Source: Desulfobacterales bacterium (GTDB taxonomy: Bacteria; Desulfobacterota; Desulfobacteria; Desulfobacterales; Desulfosalsimonadaceae). From it: DNA of 6,922 bases. Of the stretch, positions 1 to 6,398 are shown piece by piece. The stretch spans positions 1 to 6,922 of the forward strand of contig JAGTVF010000088.1 in the NCBI GenBank assembly GCA_018224315.1. The letters run 5' to 3'. Below the pieces are notes generated by a model. It did not search any database, was not told the origin of the DNA, and saw nothing but the letters and a program-made list of their open reading frames with translations. Numbering within the stretch: position 1 is the first letter of the stretch; every line of letters begins with the position of its first letter. Made by a program: the position numbers and the translations under genes.

Positions 1-243
1 AGCACCATCTTTTAGAAAGTAAAAACGCGGACTCTGGGATCCCGCATCAGAGCCGTCATTGCATATTCTCAGATCAAATAGATTTTCAGCATGACCTGCG
101 AAAAGCCTTGCGGCTGTCAGCAGACTTATCAGGAATTCAGCATGTTGGCGCCTTGTAAAATTTGCACGATTGTTCTGTAGGCTTATTTTATGATTAACGC
201 GGGTGCTTCCAAAAACCCAGGTTTTGACCAAAGGGGAAGCCAA
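1..243 (-). CDS. Possible partial or decayed ORF running off the left edge (unrecognised)
   Basis: Reading leftwards, a minus-strand frame stays open from an in-frame TGA at about 259-261 to the window edge, over 80 codons. The translation has a protein-like mix, with an amphipathic stretch near FLISLLTAARLFAGHAENL and a basic N-terminal part. I do not recognise a family. There is no ATG or GTG near its beginning, only TTG codons at 241-243 and 229-231, and neither has a Shine-Dalgarno sequence. It could be the 5' end of a gene with an unusual start, a decayed remnant, or a chance open frame. The end of the gene, if real, lies outside the window. The coordinates assume the TTG at 243 and are arbitrary. 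Confidence 0.2.
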   Translation of the reverse strand, partial: MASPLVKTWVFGSTRVNHKISLQNNRANFTRRQHAEFLISLLTAARLFAGHAENLFDLRICNDGSDAGSQSPRFYFLKDGA

Positions 244-348
244 CGCTGTTGAATTGTGTCAAAACGGTTTTTGCCAATAGCCGGCCATTTGATAATACCA
301 TCACCATTGCCTTGATAGTTACACTGTGAGAACTCTGGATAAAATGCA
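1..348. other. Left-edge region without a convincing gene
   Basis: No complete gene is visible in these 348 bases. Two of the plus-strand frames stop within the first 25 bases and the third stops at 156-158. The minus strand has one longer open frame, listed separately. A 9-bp direct repeat, TTCAGCATG, occurs at 85-93 and 136-144. Upstream of the epoxide hydrolase, TTGCCA (271-276) and GATAAT (291-296) resemble promoter boxes, but the 14-base spacer is too short to call a promoter with confidence. No terminator, tRNA or insertion-sequence end is seen. Confidence 0.5.
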
Positions 349-1488
349 ATGAGCGAGATCACCCCCTTTGTTATCGAAGTAAGCGATGCGGATCTGGAAG
401 ATCTGGGAAAAAGGCTTGCATTGACACGATGGCCGGATAAGGAAACGCCTGATGACTGGTCGCAAGGGATTCCGCTGGCATATATGAAGGAGATCCATGA
501 CTATTGGATAAACGGTTATAATTGGCGCACCATGGAATCCCGGCTTAACCAATGGCCTGGATTTAAAACAGTGCTTGACGGGCTCGGCATCCATTTTCTG
601 CACATCAGATCCAGGCACGAAGATGCACTGCCTTTGATTCTGACCCACGGCTGGCCCGGTTCGATTGTCGAATTCCACAAAGTGATCGAACCGCTGACCG
701 ACCCGGAAGCTCATGGCGGCCCGGCAAGCGATGCCTTCCATCTGGTTTGCCCCACCCTGCCCGGCTTCGGCTTTTCAGACAAACCAACAGCGCCCGGCTG
801 GAATATCGATCGTATCGCAACGGCCTGGAATGATTTGATGGTGCGGCTGGGCTACAAGCGCTATGTTGCACAGGGCGGCGATTGGGGCTCGATGGTGACC
901 AGCACCATCGGGACCCAGAATCTGGGCAATTGTATCGGTCTGCACATGAACATGCCGATGGCGCGGCGGGACCCGGACACCATGGGAGAGCTCTCAGAAT
1001 TGGAACAAGAAGCCATGGCGGCCATGAGGTTCTATCAGGATCAGGATTCCGGTTATTCCAAGCAACAAAGCACCCGACCCCAGACGCTGGGTTACGGGCT
1101 TGCCGATTCGCCCGCAGGCCAGGCCGCATGGATCCTGGAAAAATTTTATCAATGGATGGATTGCAACGGCCACCCGGAAAACGTCCTCACCCGGGATGAA
1201 CTGCTTGACAATGTCATGATGTACTGGCTGCCCAACGCCGGGGCGTCTTCGGCGAGAATTTACTGGGAAAGCTTCGGCAATATAAATCTCGACCCTGTGG
1301 CGCTGCCAGCCGGCTGCAGCATTTTTCCAAAAGAAATTTTCAAAATCTCCGAGCGTTGGGCACAAAAACGGTTCCCCAACTTGATTCATTTTAATGTACT
1401 TTCAAAAGGCGGTCACTTTGCCGCCTTTGAGCAGCCGGAGCTTTTTGTTGAGGAAATCAGGACCTGTTTTCGGGGTCTCCGCATATAA
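349..1488 (+). CDS. Epoxide hydrolase, microsomal / juvenile-hormone type (alpha/beta hydrolase with EHN domain)
   Basis: Predicted to hydrolyse epoxides to vicinal diols through a covalent alkyl-enzyme ester. The 379-residue length fits bacterial members of the family. Residues about 4-110 match the N-terminal EHN domain (tryptophan-rich, with RWPD and YNWR), and the alpha/beta hydrolase core follows. Visible catalytic parts are the HGWPGS oxyanion motif (100-105), nucleophile D178 in GGDWGS, the lid with Y236 (SGY) and the QTLGYGLADSPAG stretch, second tyrosine Y305 (ARIYWE), acid E329 (FPKE) and H356 in GGHFAAFE. The triad and both epoxide-polarising tyrosines are therefore intact. No membrane anchor is present, unlike mammalian mEH, so it is probably cytosolic. 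The ATG at 349 gives the expected EHN start, although its ribosome binding site is weak. The methyltransferase gene follows 83 bases downstream on the same strand and may be co-transcribed. The substrate cannot be told from sequence; the role could be detoxification or catabolism. Confidence 0.93.
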   Translation: MSEITPFVIEVSDADLEDLGKRLALTRWPDKETPDDWSQGIPLAYMKEIHDYWINGYNWRTMESRLNQWPGFKTVLDGLGIHFLHIRSRHEDALPLILTHGWPGSIVEFHKVIEPLTDPEAHGGPASDAFHLVCPTLPGFGFSDKPTAPGWNIDRIATAWNDLMVRLGYKRYVAQGGDWGSMVTSTIGTQNLGNCIGLHMNMPMARRDPDTMGELSELEQEAMAAMRFYQDQDSGYSKQQSTRPQTLGYGLADSPAGQAAWILEKFYQWMDCNGHPENVLTRDELLDNVMMYWLPNAGASSARIYWESFGNINLDPVALPAGCSIFPKEIFKISERWAQKRFPNLIHFNVLSKGGHFAAFEQPELFVEEIRTCFRGLRI

Positions 1489-1571
1489 AATATGGGCTGA
1501 AGCAATGGCCGGGACAGAGCATCTGCTTTGTTGTCCCTGCTGACAGGTTCGGCCGATTGGGAGAGACGAAC

Positions 1572-2333
1572 ATGAACAAAATCGCAACGATTCTGACACT
1601 CCTGATTTGCGCTCTTGGAGTTATTTTTTTTATGACAAATGGCGCCCCTGCATTCGGTGCCGACACAAACGCTTCCAGGAAAGAAAACGAGGATAATTTC
1701 CGGCAGCAGCGAATGAAAATGATTCGGCAGCAGCTCATGGCGAGGGGAATTGAGAACCCGGAAATCCTTGCCGCATTTGAAAAAGTCCCGCGGCACAGCT
1801 TTGTTCCTGAAGGGCTGAAAAAGTATGCTTACCAGGACCGCCCCCTTCCCATCGGAGAAGGTCAGACCATTTCCCAGCCTTATATCGTTGCCCTGATGAC
1901 CCTGAACATTGAACCGAACAAAACCGACCGGATTCTGGAAATAGGCACTGGTTCCGGCTACCAGGCGGCAATACTCGCAGAACTTTCTGAGCGGGTCTAC
2001 ACCATAGAAATCATTGAGTCCCTGGCTGAATCGGCACGCAGGACCTTATCAGAGACAGGCTATGAAAACGTTCACGTCAAAACAGGCGACGGCTTCAAGG
2101 GATGGCCCGAGCATGCGCCTTTTGATGCCATAGTGGTTACCTGCTCCCCGGAGAAGGTGCCCGAACCTTTAAAAGAGCAACTTGCCGGAGGCGGGCGCAT
2201 GGTGATTCCGATCGGCCAGGACCATGATCAGCATCTTGTGGTTCTCAAAAAACAAGAGGGACAACTTATAGAAAAACAGATTCTTCCGGTTCGTTTCGTT
2301 CCCATGGTGGATGAAAACGGCAGAACCTACTAA
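1572..2333 (+). CDS. pcm: Protein-L-isoaspartate O-methyltransferase with signal peptide (periplasmic form)
   Basis: Transfers a methyl group from S-adenosylmethionine to isoaspartyl residues of aged proteins, starting their repair. ATG 1572 is chosen because GGGAG (1559-1563) lies 8 bases upstream; an in-frame TTG at 1557 overlaps that site and is less likely. The product has 253 residues, about 45 longer than E. coli Pcm, and the excess is N-terminal. Residues 1-23 have a lysine followed by a long hydrophobic run, then APAFGA (25-30), a likely signal-peptidase I site. The family signatures are complete: VPRHSFVP (72-79), GQTISQPY (97-104), SAM-binding motif LEIGTGSGYQAA (122-133), the FDAIVVT strand (184-190), and C-terminal PVRFVPM (239-245). 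If the signal is cleaved, the enzyme acts in the periplasm, where the SAM supply is a puzzle; it might instead stay anchored facing inward. Transcription probably ends at 2529-2576. The family call is firm; the location is inferred. Confidence 0.93.
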   Translation: MNKIATILTLLICALGVIFFMTNGAPAFGADTNASRKENEDNFRQQRMKMIRQQLMARGIENPEILAAFEKVPRHSFVPEGLKKYAYQDRPLPIGEGQTISQPYIVALMTLNIEPNKTDRILEIGTGSGYQAAILAELSERVYTIEIIESLAESARRTLSETGYENVHVKTGDGFKGWPEHAPFDAIVVTCSPEKVPEPLKEQLAGGGRMVIPIGQDHDQHLVVLKKQEGQLIEKQILPVRFVPMVDENGRTY

Positions 2334-2390
2334 ATGCCCGTGCTGAAATGTTGATGGATCTTTAGCGGTCAGAGAAATTGTTCTTCGAAA

Positions 2391-2429
2391 TTTCAGGGGT
2401 CTATAGTGCCCCGTGAAACAGATCTTTTT
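2391..2429 (+). terminator. Possible weak terminator or 3' UTR hairpin after pcm
   Basis: TTTCAGGGG (2391-2399) can pair with CCCC (2409-2412) plus TGAAA (2414-2418), leaving G2413 bulged, to give a nine-pair stem. A run of five T (2425-2429) follows after a gap of six bases. The gap between stem and T-run is longer than in good intrinsic terminators, so this may only be a 3' UTR structure upstream of the much better terminator at 2529-2576. Confidence 0.3.
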
Positions 2430-2490
2430 GCATTTACCTCAGCAGCAGGTTTTGTTACCTGTAAAAATATATCTTTTTAATCGACGTTTG

Positions 2491-2511
2491 AAATCTGCCT
2501 GATGCAGATTT
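2491..2511. repeat. Perfect 8-bp inverted repeat (hairpin or operator)
   Basis: AAATCTGC (2491-2498) and GCAGATTT (2504-2511) are exact complements around a five-base loop, CTGAT. No T-run follows on either strand, so it is not a terminator by itself. It may be a protein binding site, or a helix in the RNA that ends at 2576. Confidence 0.45.
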
Positions 2512-2528
2512 ATCAATCCGCCAACGGG

Positions 2529-2576
2529 CGCATTATAAGCCTTGAGCCAAAAGGCCTGTAATGCGTTTTATTTTTT
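2529..2576 (+). terminator. Rho-independent terminator of the epoxide hydrolase-pcm unit
   Basis: CGCATTA (2529-2535) pairs with TAATGCG (2559-2565). U2536-G2558 and A2537-U2557 continue the stem past one A-C mismatch, and GCCTT (2539-2543) pairs with AAGGC (2551-2555) around a seven-base loop. The T-rich tract TTTTATTTTTT (2566-2576) follows directly. This is a strong intrinsic terminator on the plus strand. It lies nearly 200 bases after the pcm stop codon, so the transcript either has a long 3' UTR or a separate short RNA ends here. Confidence 0.85.
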
Positions 2577-2675
2577 CTAAAAGCATCCGAAAAGGATATT
2601 AGGCCATTTTAAGATGGAATGCAAAAAATTACGGGCAATACCACAATGCGGGGTTCCCCATAGCCTGGAGAAAGC

Positions 2676-5618
2676 ATGAGAAACAAAAAGGACAACTCCA
2701 AAGCGACGCGTTTCCAAACAAATAAAACCGGCCCCCCCGATTACGGCCAAATCCGGGACCAGGCCCAACAAAAGGTCCGGGCCATAAAGCCCCCTGCCCT
2801 GGAATCCATGACGCGCAAAGAAATCCTGCAAATGGTTTATGAACTACAGGTAAAAAAGATTGAGGCGGATGTAGAGCTCCAACAATTGCGCAGCGAACTT
2901 GAAGAAAGGGATGATCAGGCTGAGCTGTTCAGGATCATCTCCGAAAATATGCTGGATATGGTCGCGCTGACCGATATGGAAGGAAATTTTACTTTTGCAG
3001 GAAAATCCCATGAAATCCTGGGTTACAAGCCCGGTTTTTTGATCGGGAAAAATGTGATGGATTTTGTGCATCCTGAAGATCTCCAGCATGTACGGAAGGA
3101 ATTCGGTGAGTTTTTTGCAACAAGCCATCCCCGCAGAGTCGAGTATCGATACAAATGCGAAGACGGCCATTACCTCTGGCTTGAAACCGTGGGAAATTTT
3201 CTTAGAGATGAAAGTGGTGCGCCTCAGAAAATCGTATTCAGTTCAAGAGATATAACCAATCGCAAACAGGCCGAACAGCAGTTAAAGGAAAGTGAAGAGC
3301 GCTTTTCAAAGGCGTTTCGATCAAGCCCCGGCCCCCAGGTCATCTCGGATATTGACGCCGGGGAGTTCATTGACGTCAATGATCGCTGGGTGGAAATGCT
3401 CGGCTATACCAGGCAAGAATTGATCGGGCGGTCTTCAAAAGAGGTTGGCATCTGGGCGGATCCCGGCGAACGCGACCGCATTGTGCAGAAACTGCACAAA
3501 AACGGTTTTTTTAGGGATGAACCCATTGAGTTCAAAACAAGTGCCGGCGGCACTGTTTATGCTCTCTGGTCCGCCGAAGCAATCACCCTTGGCAACCGCC
3601 ATGTCATGCTGTCAATGATTTATGACAGAACCGGGCACAAACAGATGGAAGATGCCCTGCGCGAAAGCGAGCAGCGCCTGAGCCTGGCGCTGGACGCTGT
3701 CAGCGACGGCGTATGGGATTGGCGAACAGATACCAACAGTGTCTATTTCAGCCCGCGCTGGTATACCATGCTCGGCTACAAACCTTATGAACTGCCGGAA
3801 ATTTTTGAGACCTGGCGCCGACTGCTCCACCCGGCGGATCTGCCGGAGGCTGAAAGGGTGTTATACCGGCACCTGAAATCTGCTCAACCTTTTCAGCTTG
3901 AGTTCCGGATGAAGGCAAAGGATGGAGATTTTAAATGGATTTTTGCCCGCGGAAAAACTGTGGAAAAAGACGCACAGGGAAATCCGCTGCGCATGCTGGG
4001 CACCCACATGGACATCACCGGGCGCAAGCAGGCAGAAAAAAAATTGCGTGAAAGCGAAGAAAAATATCGAAGAATAGCGGAAAACATTACAGACGTGGTC
4101 TGGACCACGGACCTGAATCTGAATCCGACTTTTGTGAGTTCTTCAATTCAAAAACTGCTGGGCGAGACCCCGGAGGAGCACATGCGCCGGACAATGGCGG
4201 AAAAATATCCGCCCTTTTATCTGGATAGAATATACCAGGTACTTGCCGAAGAACTTGAAAAGGAAAATGACCCTGCAAATGACAAAGACAGATCGCGGTT
4301 GATCGAACTTGAGCATTACAAGGCCGATGGCTCCACTATATGGGTGTCTATGAATATTTCCGCAATTCGTGATGAAAATGACAACCTCGTTGGTTTACAG
4401 GGCGTCACGCGCGATATCACAGAACGCAAAAAAAGAGAGCAGGAACAGGAAAAACTCCGGGCCCAGCTCAACCAGGCCCAGAAGATGGAATCTGTTGGAC
4501 GTCTGGCCGGCGGCGTGGCACACGATTTTAACAACAAGCTTTCCATTATAAACGGGTATGCCGAAATGGCCATGGAAACGATTGACCCTTCACACCCCCT
4601 GCAGGAAAACATCCGGGAAATTCACACCGCAGGAAAAAAATCTGCCGACATCGTGCGCCAGCTTTTGGCCTTTGCCCGGAAACAGACCATTAGCCCGGTA
4701 CTGCTTGATTTAAACGACACCATTTCCAGTATGTTGAAAATGCTGCAGCGCCTGATTGGTGAAAATATCAATCTTGCATGGCACCCCGGCAACAATTTGT
4801 GCCCGGTAAGGATAGATCCCGCCCAGGTAGACCAGATCATGGCAAACCTTGCTGTAAATTCAAGGGATGCCATATCTGATGTGGGAAAGTTGACAATAGA
4901 AACAAGCAATATCGTGGTTGATGAAGATTATTGCAGGGGCAACCCGGAGGCCATTCCCGGGCAATACGTAATGCTGACCGTCAGCGATGATGGCTGCGGC
5001 ATGGAAAAAGGAGTCCAGGATCTCCTATTTGAACCTTTTTTTACGACCAAGGAAATTGGCAAAGGAACCGGCTTGGGACTGCCCACGATTTACGGCATTG
5101 TCAAACAGAACAAAGGCTTTATAAACATATACAGCGAGCCCGGGGAAGGAACAACTTTTAAAATATATCTCCCCTCCCATGAAGAGAAAAAATCCTCTTT
5201 GCAGTCCGCAAAAGAATTCACCGGGCAAATCCCAACAGGAACGGAAACCATTCTGGTTGTCGAAGATGAAAAGACGATACTGCAAATGTCCAGGCAGATG
5301 CTCGAAAGGCTGGGCTATACCGTTCAGACATCTGGAAAGCCCTCTGAAGCATTGCAGATTTCCGAAGAATATGATGGCGAAATAGACCTTTTGATAACCG
5401 ATGTGGTCATGCCCGAGATTAACGGCCGGGATTTATCAGTCCGGCTATCCAAAAACCGCCCTGGTCTCAAAACCCTATACATGTCGGGCTATACTGCCGA
5501 TGTGATTGCCCATCACGGGGTACTTGGCAAAGGCTTGAAATTCATCCAGAAGCCATTTTCTTTGAAAGATCTGGCTGTAAAAGTAAGGGAGGTTCTTGAG
5601 CGGGAACAGACATATTGA
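2676..5618 (+). CDS. Soluble hybrid sensor histidine kinase: four PAS domains, HisKA, HATPase, receiver
   Basis: A 980-residue phosphorelay protein. The N-terminal coiled coil (about 44-85, ELQVKKIEADVELQQLRSEL) is of the type seen before PAS domains in deltaproteobacterial kinases. Four PAS/PAC units follow (about 86-198, 209-325, 334-455 and 462-586). The joints after the first three are near-repeated linkers of the KQAE..L.ESEE form, and the fourth ends DITERKKREQE. The kinase core has H616 in the AHDFNN H-box, N728 in the N-box (LAVNSRDA), the G1 motif DDGCGM (771-776), the F-box (EPFFTTK) and the G2 motif GKGTGLGL (795-802). The receiver (about 857-975) has E863/D864, phosphoacceptor D909 (ITDVVMP), S937 and K959. 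All catalytic residues are present. There is no signal peptide or membrane span, so it should sense cytosolic cues through the PAS domains; no haem or flavin signature could be assigned. No output domain or partner regulator is encoded nearby, so a phosphotransfer protein elsewhere is likely. Start chosen on GGAG at 2667-2670. Confidence 0.95.
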   Translation: MRNKKDNSKATRFQTNKTGPPDYGQIRDQAQQKVRAIKPPALESMTRKEILQMVYELQVKKIEADVELQQLRSELEERDDQAELFRIISENMLDMVALTDMEGNFTFAGKSHEILGYKPGFLIGKNVMDFVHPEDLQHVRKEFGEFFATSHPRRVEYRYKCEDGHYLWLETVGNFLRDESGAPQKIVFSSRDITNRKQAEQQLKESEERFSKAFRSSPGPQVISDIDAGEFIDVNDRWVEMLGYTRQELIGRSSKEVGIWADPGERDRIVQKLHKNGFFRDEPIEFKTSAGGTVYALWSAEAITLGNRHVMLSMIYDRTGHKQMEDALRESEQRLSLALDAVSDGVWDWRTDTNSVYFSPRWYTMLGYKPYELPEIFETWRRLLHPADLPEAERVLYRHLKSAQPFQLEFRMKAKDGDFKWIFARGKTVEKDAQGNPLRMLGTHMDITGRKQAEKKLRESEEKYRRIAENITDVVWTTDLNLNPTFVSSSIQKLLGETPEEHMRRTMAEKYPPFYLDRIYQVLAEELEKENDPANDKDRSRLIELEHYKADGSTIWVSMNISAIRDENDNLVGLQGVTRDITERKKREQEQEKLRAQLNQAQKMESVGRLAGGVAHDFNNKLSIINGYAEMAMETIDPSHPLQENIREIHTAGKKSADIVRQLLAFARKQTISPVLLDLNDTISSMLKMLQRLIGENINLAWHPGNNLCPVRIDPAQVDQIMANLAVNSRDAISDVGKLTIETSNIVVDEDYCRGNPEAIPGQYVMLTVSDDGCGMEKGVQDLLFEPFFTTKEIGKGTGLGLPTIYGIVKQNKGFINIYSEPGEGTTFKIYLPSHEEKKSSLQSAKEFTGQIPTGTETILVVEDEKTILQMSRQMLERLGYTVQTSGKPSEALQISEEYDGEIDLLITDVVMPEINGRDLSVRLSKNRPGLKTLYMSGYTADVIAHHGVLGKGLKFIQKPFSLKDLAVKVREVLEREQTY

Positions 5619-5710
5619 AAGAACCGCCATAAACCTGGAAGGCGGCTGATTTCAAATTTGATCGGGAAGATGCCAATGACCGCCATTCGGCCGTTTATGG
5701 CATAGCATTC

Positions 5711-5740
5711 AAAAAAGGGCGCGAACTGCCGCCCTTTTTT
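5711..5740. terminator. Bidirectional rho-independent terminator between convergent genes
   Basis: Six A (5711-5716) precede GGGCG (5717-5721), an eight-base loop, CGCCC (5730-5734) and six T (5735-5740). The element is symmetric, so each strand reads a GC stem followed by a T-run. It can end the kinase transcript (stop codon about 90 bases upstream) on plus, and the Cache gene transcript (stop codon about 25 bases away) on minus. Confidence 0.9.
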
Positions 5741-5764
5741 GTCCCAACGCTGTATTAACAGAAA

Positions 5765-6151
5765 TTATTCGCTGTAACCGCTTCCCACGATCAGATTGTT
5801 GTTCGTTTTCTGGACGTAGGAGTGCTTCATAGCGCCCTGCCACATATAGTCAGCGGTTTCTTTGCCCTCCTTCACAGCGGCGGCAATCGCTTCATATACC
5901 GGCGGCGCAGCTTCCTTCAGGCTCTTTCCGGCAAGGGAAGGATGAACCACCAGCATGCCGTCTTCTTCCAGGATAAAGACATAGGGATCATAATCATTGG
6001 CGTTGATCGTCTTGACATCTTTGCCGCCATTGATGGCAGCCACCACTTCTGCGACGTTTTTTTTGGCCGCTTCCTTGCCGCCGGCCAGTGCATTGCCTGC
6101 CAGACACAGACCACAGAACAAAACGAGCATTACGATGACGATTCTTTTCAT
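5765..6151 (-). CDS. Secreted single-Cache-domain protein (stand-alone, no output domain)
   Basis: A 128-residue protein with a cleavable signal peptide: KR at 2-3, hydrophobic 4-19, probable cut after A23 (NALA). There is no lipobox, so a soluble periplasmic protein is expected. The mature part resembles a Cache_2 / sCache fold. A helix (26-41) leads to a YVFILEEDG strand pair (57-65), LVVHPSLAGKSL (67-78) matches the usual 'HP..GK.L' turn, then come a helix (80-95), an aromatic MW (103-104), KHSYVQ (109-114) and a final LIVGSGYS (120-127) typical of the domain end. Cache domains normally bind small ligands outside the membrane for a chemoreceptor or kinase; here the protein stops where the domain stops, with no membrane helix or signalling module. 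It may be a binding protein presenting ligand to another receptor. Start chosen on GGGGGAG (6158-6164), six bases upstream. Its long leader carries a riboswitch and terminator. The fold is fairly sure, the function unknown. Confidence 0.85.
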   Translation of the reverse strand: MKRIVIVMLVLFCGLCLAGNALAGGKEAAKKNVAEVVAAINGGKDVKTINANDYDPYVFILEEDGMLVVHPSLAGKSLKEAAPPVYEAIAAAVKEGKETADYMWQGAMKHSYVQKTNNNLIVGSGYSE

Positions 6152-6213
6152 GTTCTTCTCCCCCTTTTGATGAGTCCAAAAACGTTTTTTCTTTCTCCGT
6201 TCGTATAACGCAT
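6148..6213 (-). CDS. Possible 21-codon leader peptide overlapping the Cache gene start
   Basis: ATG at 6211-6213 opens a 21-residue basic frame (MRYTNGERKNVFGLIKRGRR then T) whose TGA (6148-6150) overlaps the ATG of the Cache gene as ATGA, the usual layout for translational coupling. A very strong Shine-Dalgarno match lies at 6226-6237, but its GGAGG core ends 16 bases before this ATG, which is longer than ideal. The same frame is open further upstream to a GTG at 6328-6330 (60 residues) that has no ribosome binding site. The peptide resembles no family I know. It may be a regulatory leader ORF or chance. Confidence 0.3.
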   Translation of the reverse strand: MRYTNGERKNVFGLIKRGRRT

Positions 6214-6225
6214 GCCGTCGGTTCT

Positions 6226-6237
6226 ATCACCTCCTTT
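6226..6237 (-). promoter_or_regulatory. Near-perfect Shine-Dalgarno (anti-16S) sequence in the Cache gene leader
   Basis: The minus strand reads AAAGGAGGTGAT, complementary to the 3' end of 16S rRNA over its whole length, and it lies about 75 bases before the Cache start codon. The Cache gene has its own site at 6158-6164, so this one is extra. It could serve the 21-codon frame starting at 6213, act as a ribosome standby site, or be a fossil of another gene start. Confidence 0.5.
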
Positions 6238-6359
6238 GCGCTCTGGGTAATAGGAACTTGCTGGTACATCCGGGAAATACCGGGATGGATTCATGAATAC
6301 AATGCAATCGGATACGATTTGCGTTTTCACAAGGTAAATACCATTAAAAAGTGTCTACC

Positions 6360-6398
6360 AAAAAAAGCCGGACCACCACTATTAATGGCAGCCCGGCT
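6360..6398 (-). terminator. Riboswitch-linked intrinsic terminator upstream of the Cache gene
   Basis: On the minus strand AGCCGG (6398-6393) pairs with CCGGCT (6371-6366), and seven T follow (6366-6360, sharing one base with the stem). The 21-base loop can form a small inner stem, CCA (6388-6386) with TGG (6378-6376). The left arm is the same segment that forms the 3' side of the riboswitch P3 helix, so aptamer and terminator exclude each other. The next minus-strand gene start is about 210 bases downstream, so this is an expression platform rather than the end of a gene. Confidence 0.85.

Larger units (their letters stand above)
2334..2675. other. Structured intergenic region between pcm and the hybrid kinase gene
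   Basis: No gene fits in this 342-base gap. It contains several inverted repeats on the plus strand: an imperfect hairpin at 2391-2418, CAGGT/ACCTG at 2446-2461, a perfect 8-bp stem at 2491-2511, a small CGCC/GGCG stem at 2519-2530, and a strong terminator at 2529-2576. The last 100 bases must carry the kinase promoter, but I see no convincing sigma70 or sigma54 (GG-N10-GC) match there. The kinase has a clear ribosome binding site, GGAG at 2667-2670, five bases before its ATG. Confidence 0.6.

Noticed and set aside
344..352. ATG CAA TGA mini-frame overlapping the epoxide hydrolase start
   Set aside because: Two codons overlapping the start are easily a chance product of the ATGCAATGA sequence; nothing else supports a function.
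605..1129. A long minus-strand open frame inside the epoxide hydrolase gene
   Set aside because: It is antisense to a gene with all catalytic residues intact, and its Arg/Pro/Ser-rich translation is typical of a shadow frame.
1511..1537. GGGACA...TGTCCC inverted repeat between the epoxide hydrolase and pcm genes, as a terminator
   Set aside because: The stem is broken after six pairs and no T-run follows, so the two genes may well be co-transcribed.
5670..5703. ATGCCA...TGGCAT imperfect inverted repeat after the kinase gene
   Set aside because: It has a six-pair outer stem with a long poorly paired interior and no T-run; the adjacent 5711-5740 terminator suffices to end transcription.
5822..6208. 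A 128-codon plus-strand frame opposite the Cache gene
   Set aside because: The minus-strand frame has a signal peptide, a Cache fold and a strong ribosome binding site; the plus-strand frame has none of these.
6148..6330. The 60-residue GTG-started extension of the leader frame
   Set aside because: There is no Shine-Dalgarno sequence before the GTG at 6330; only the last 21 codons have any support, so just those were listed.
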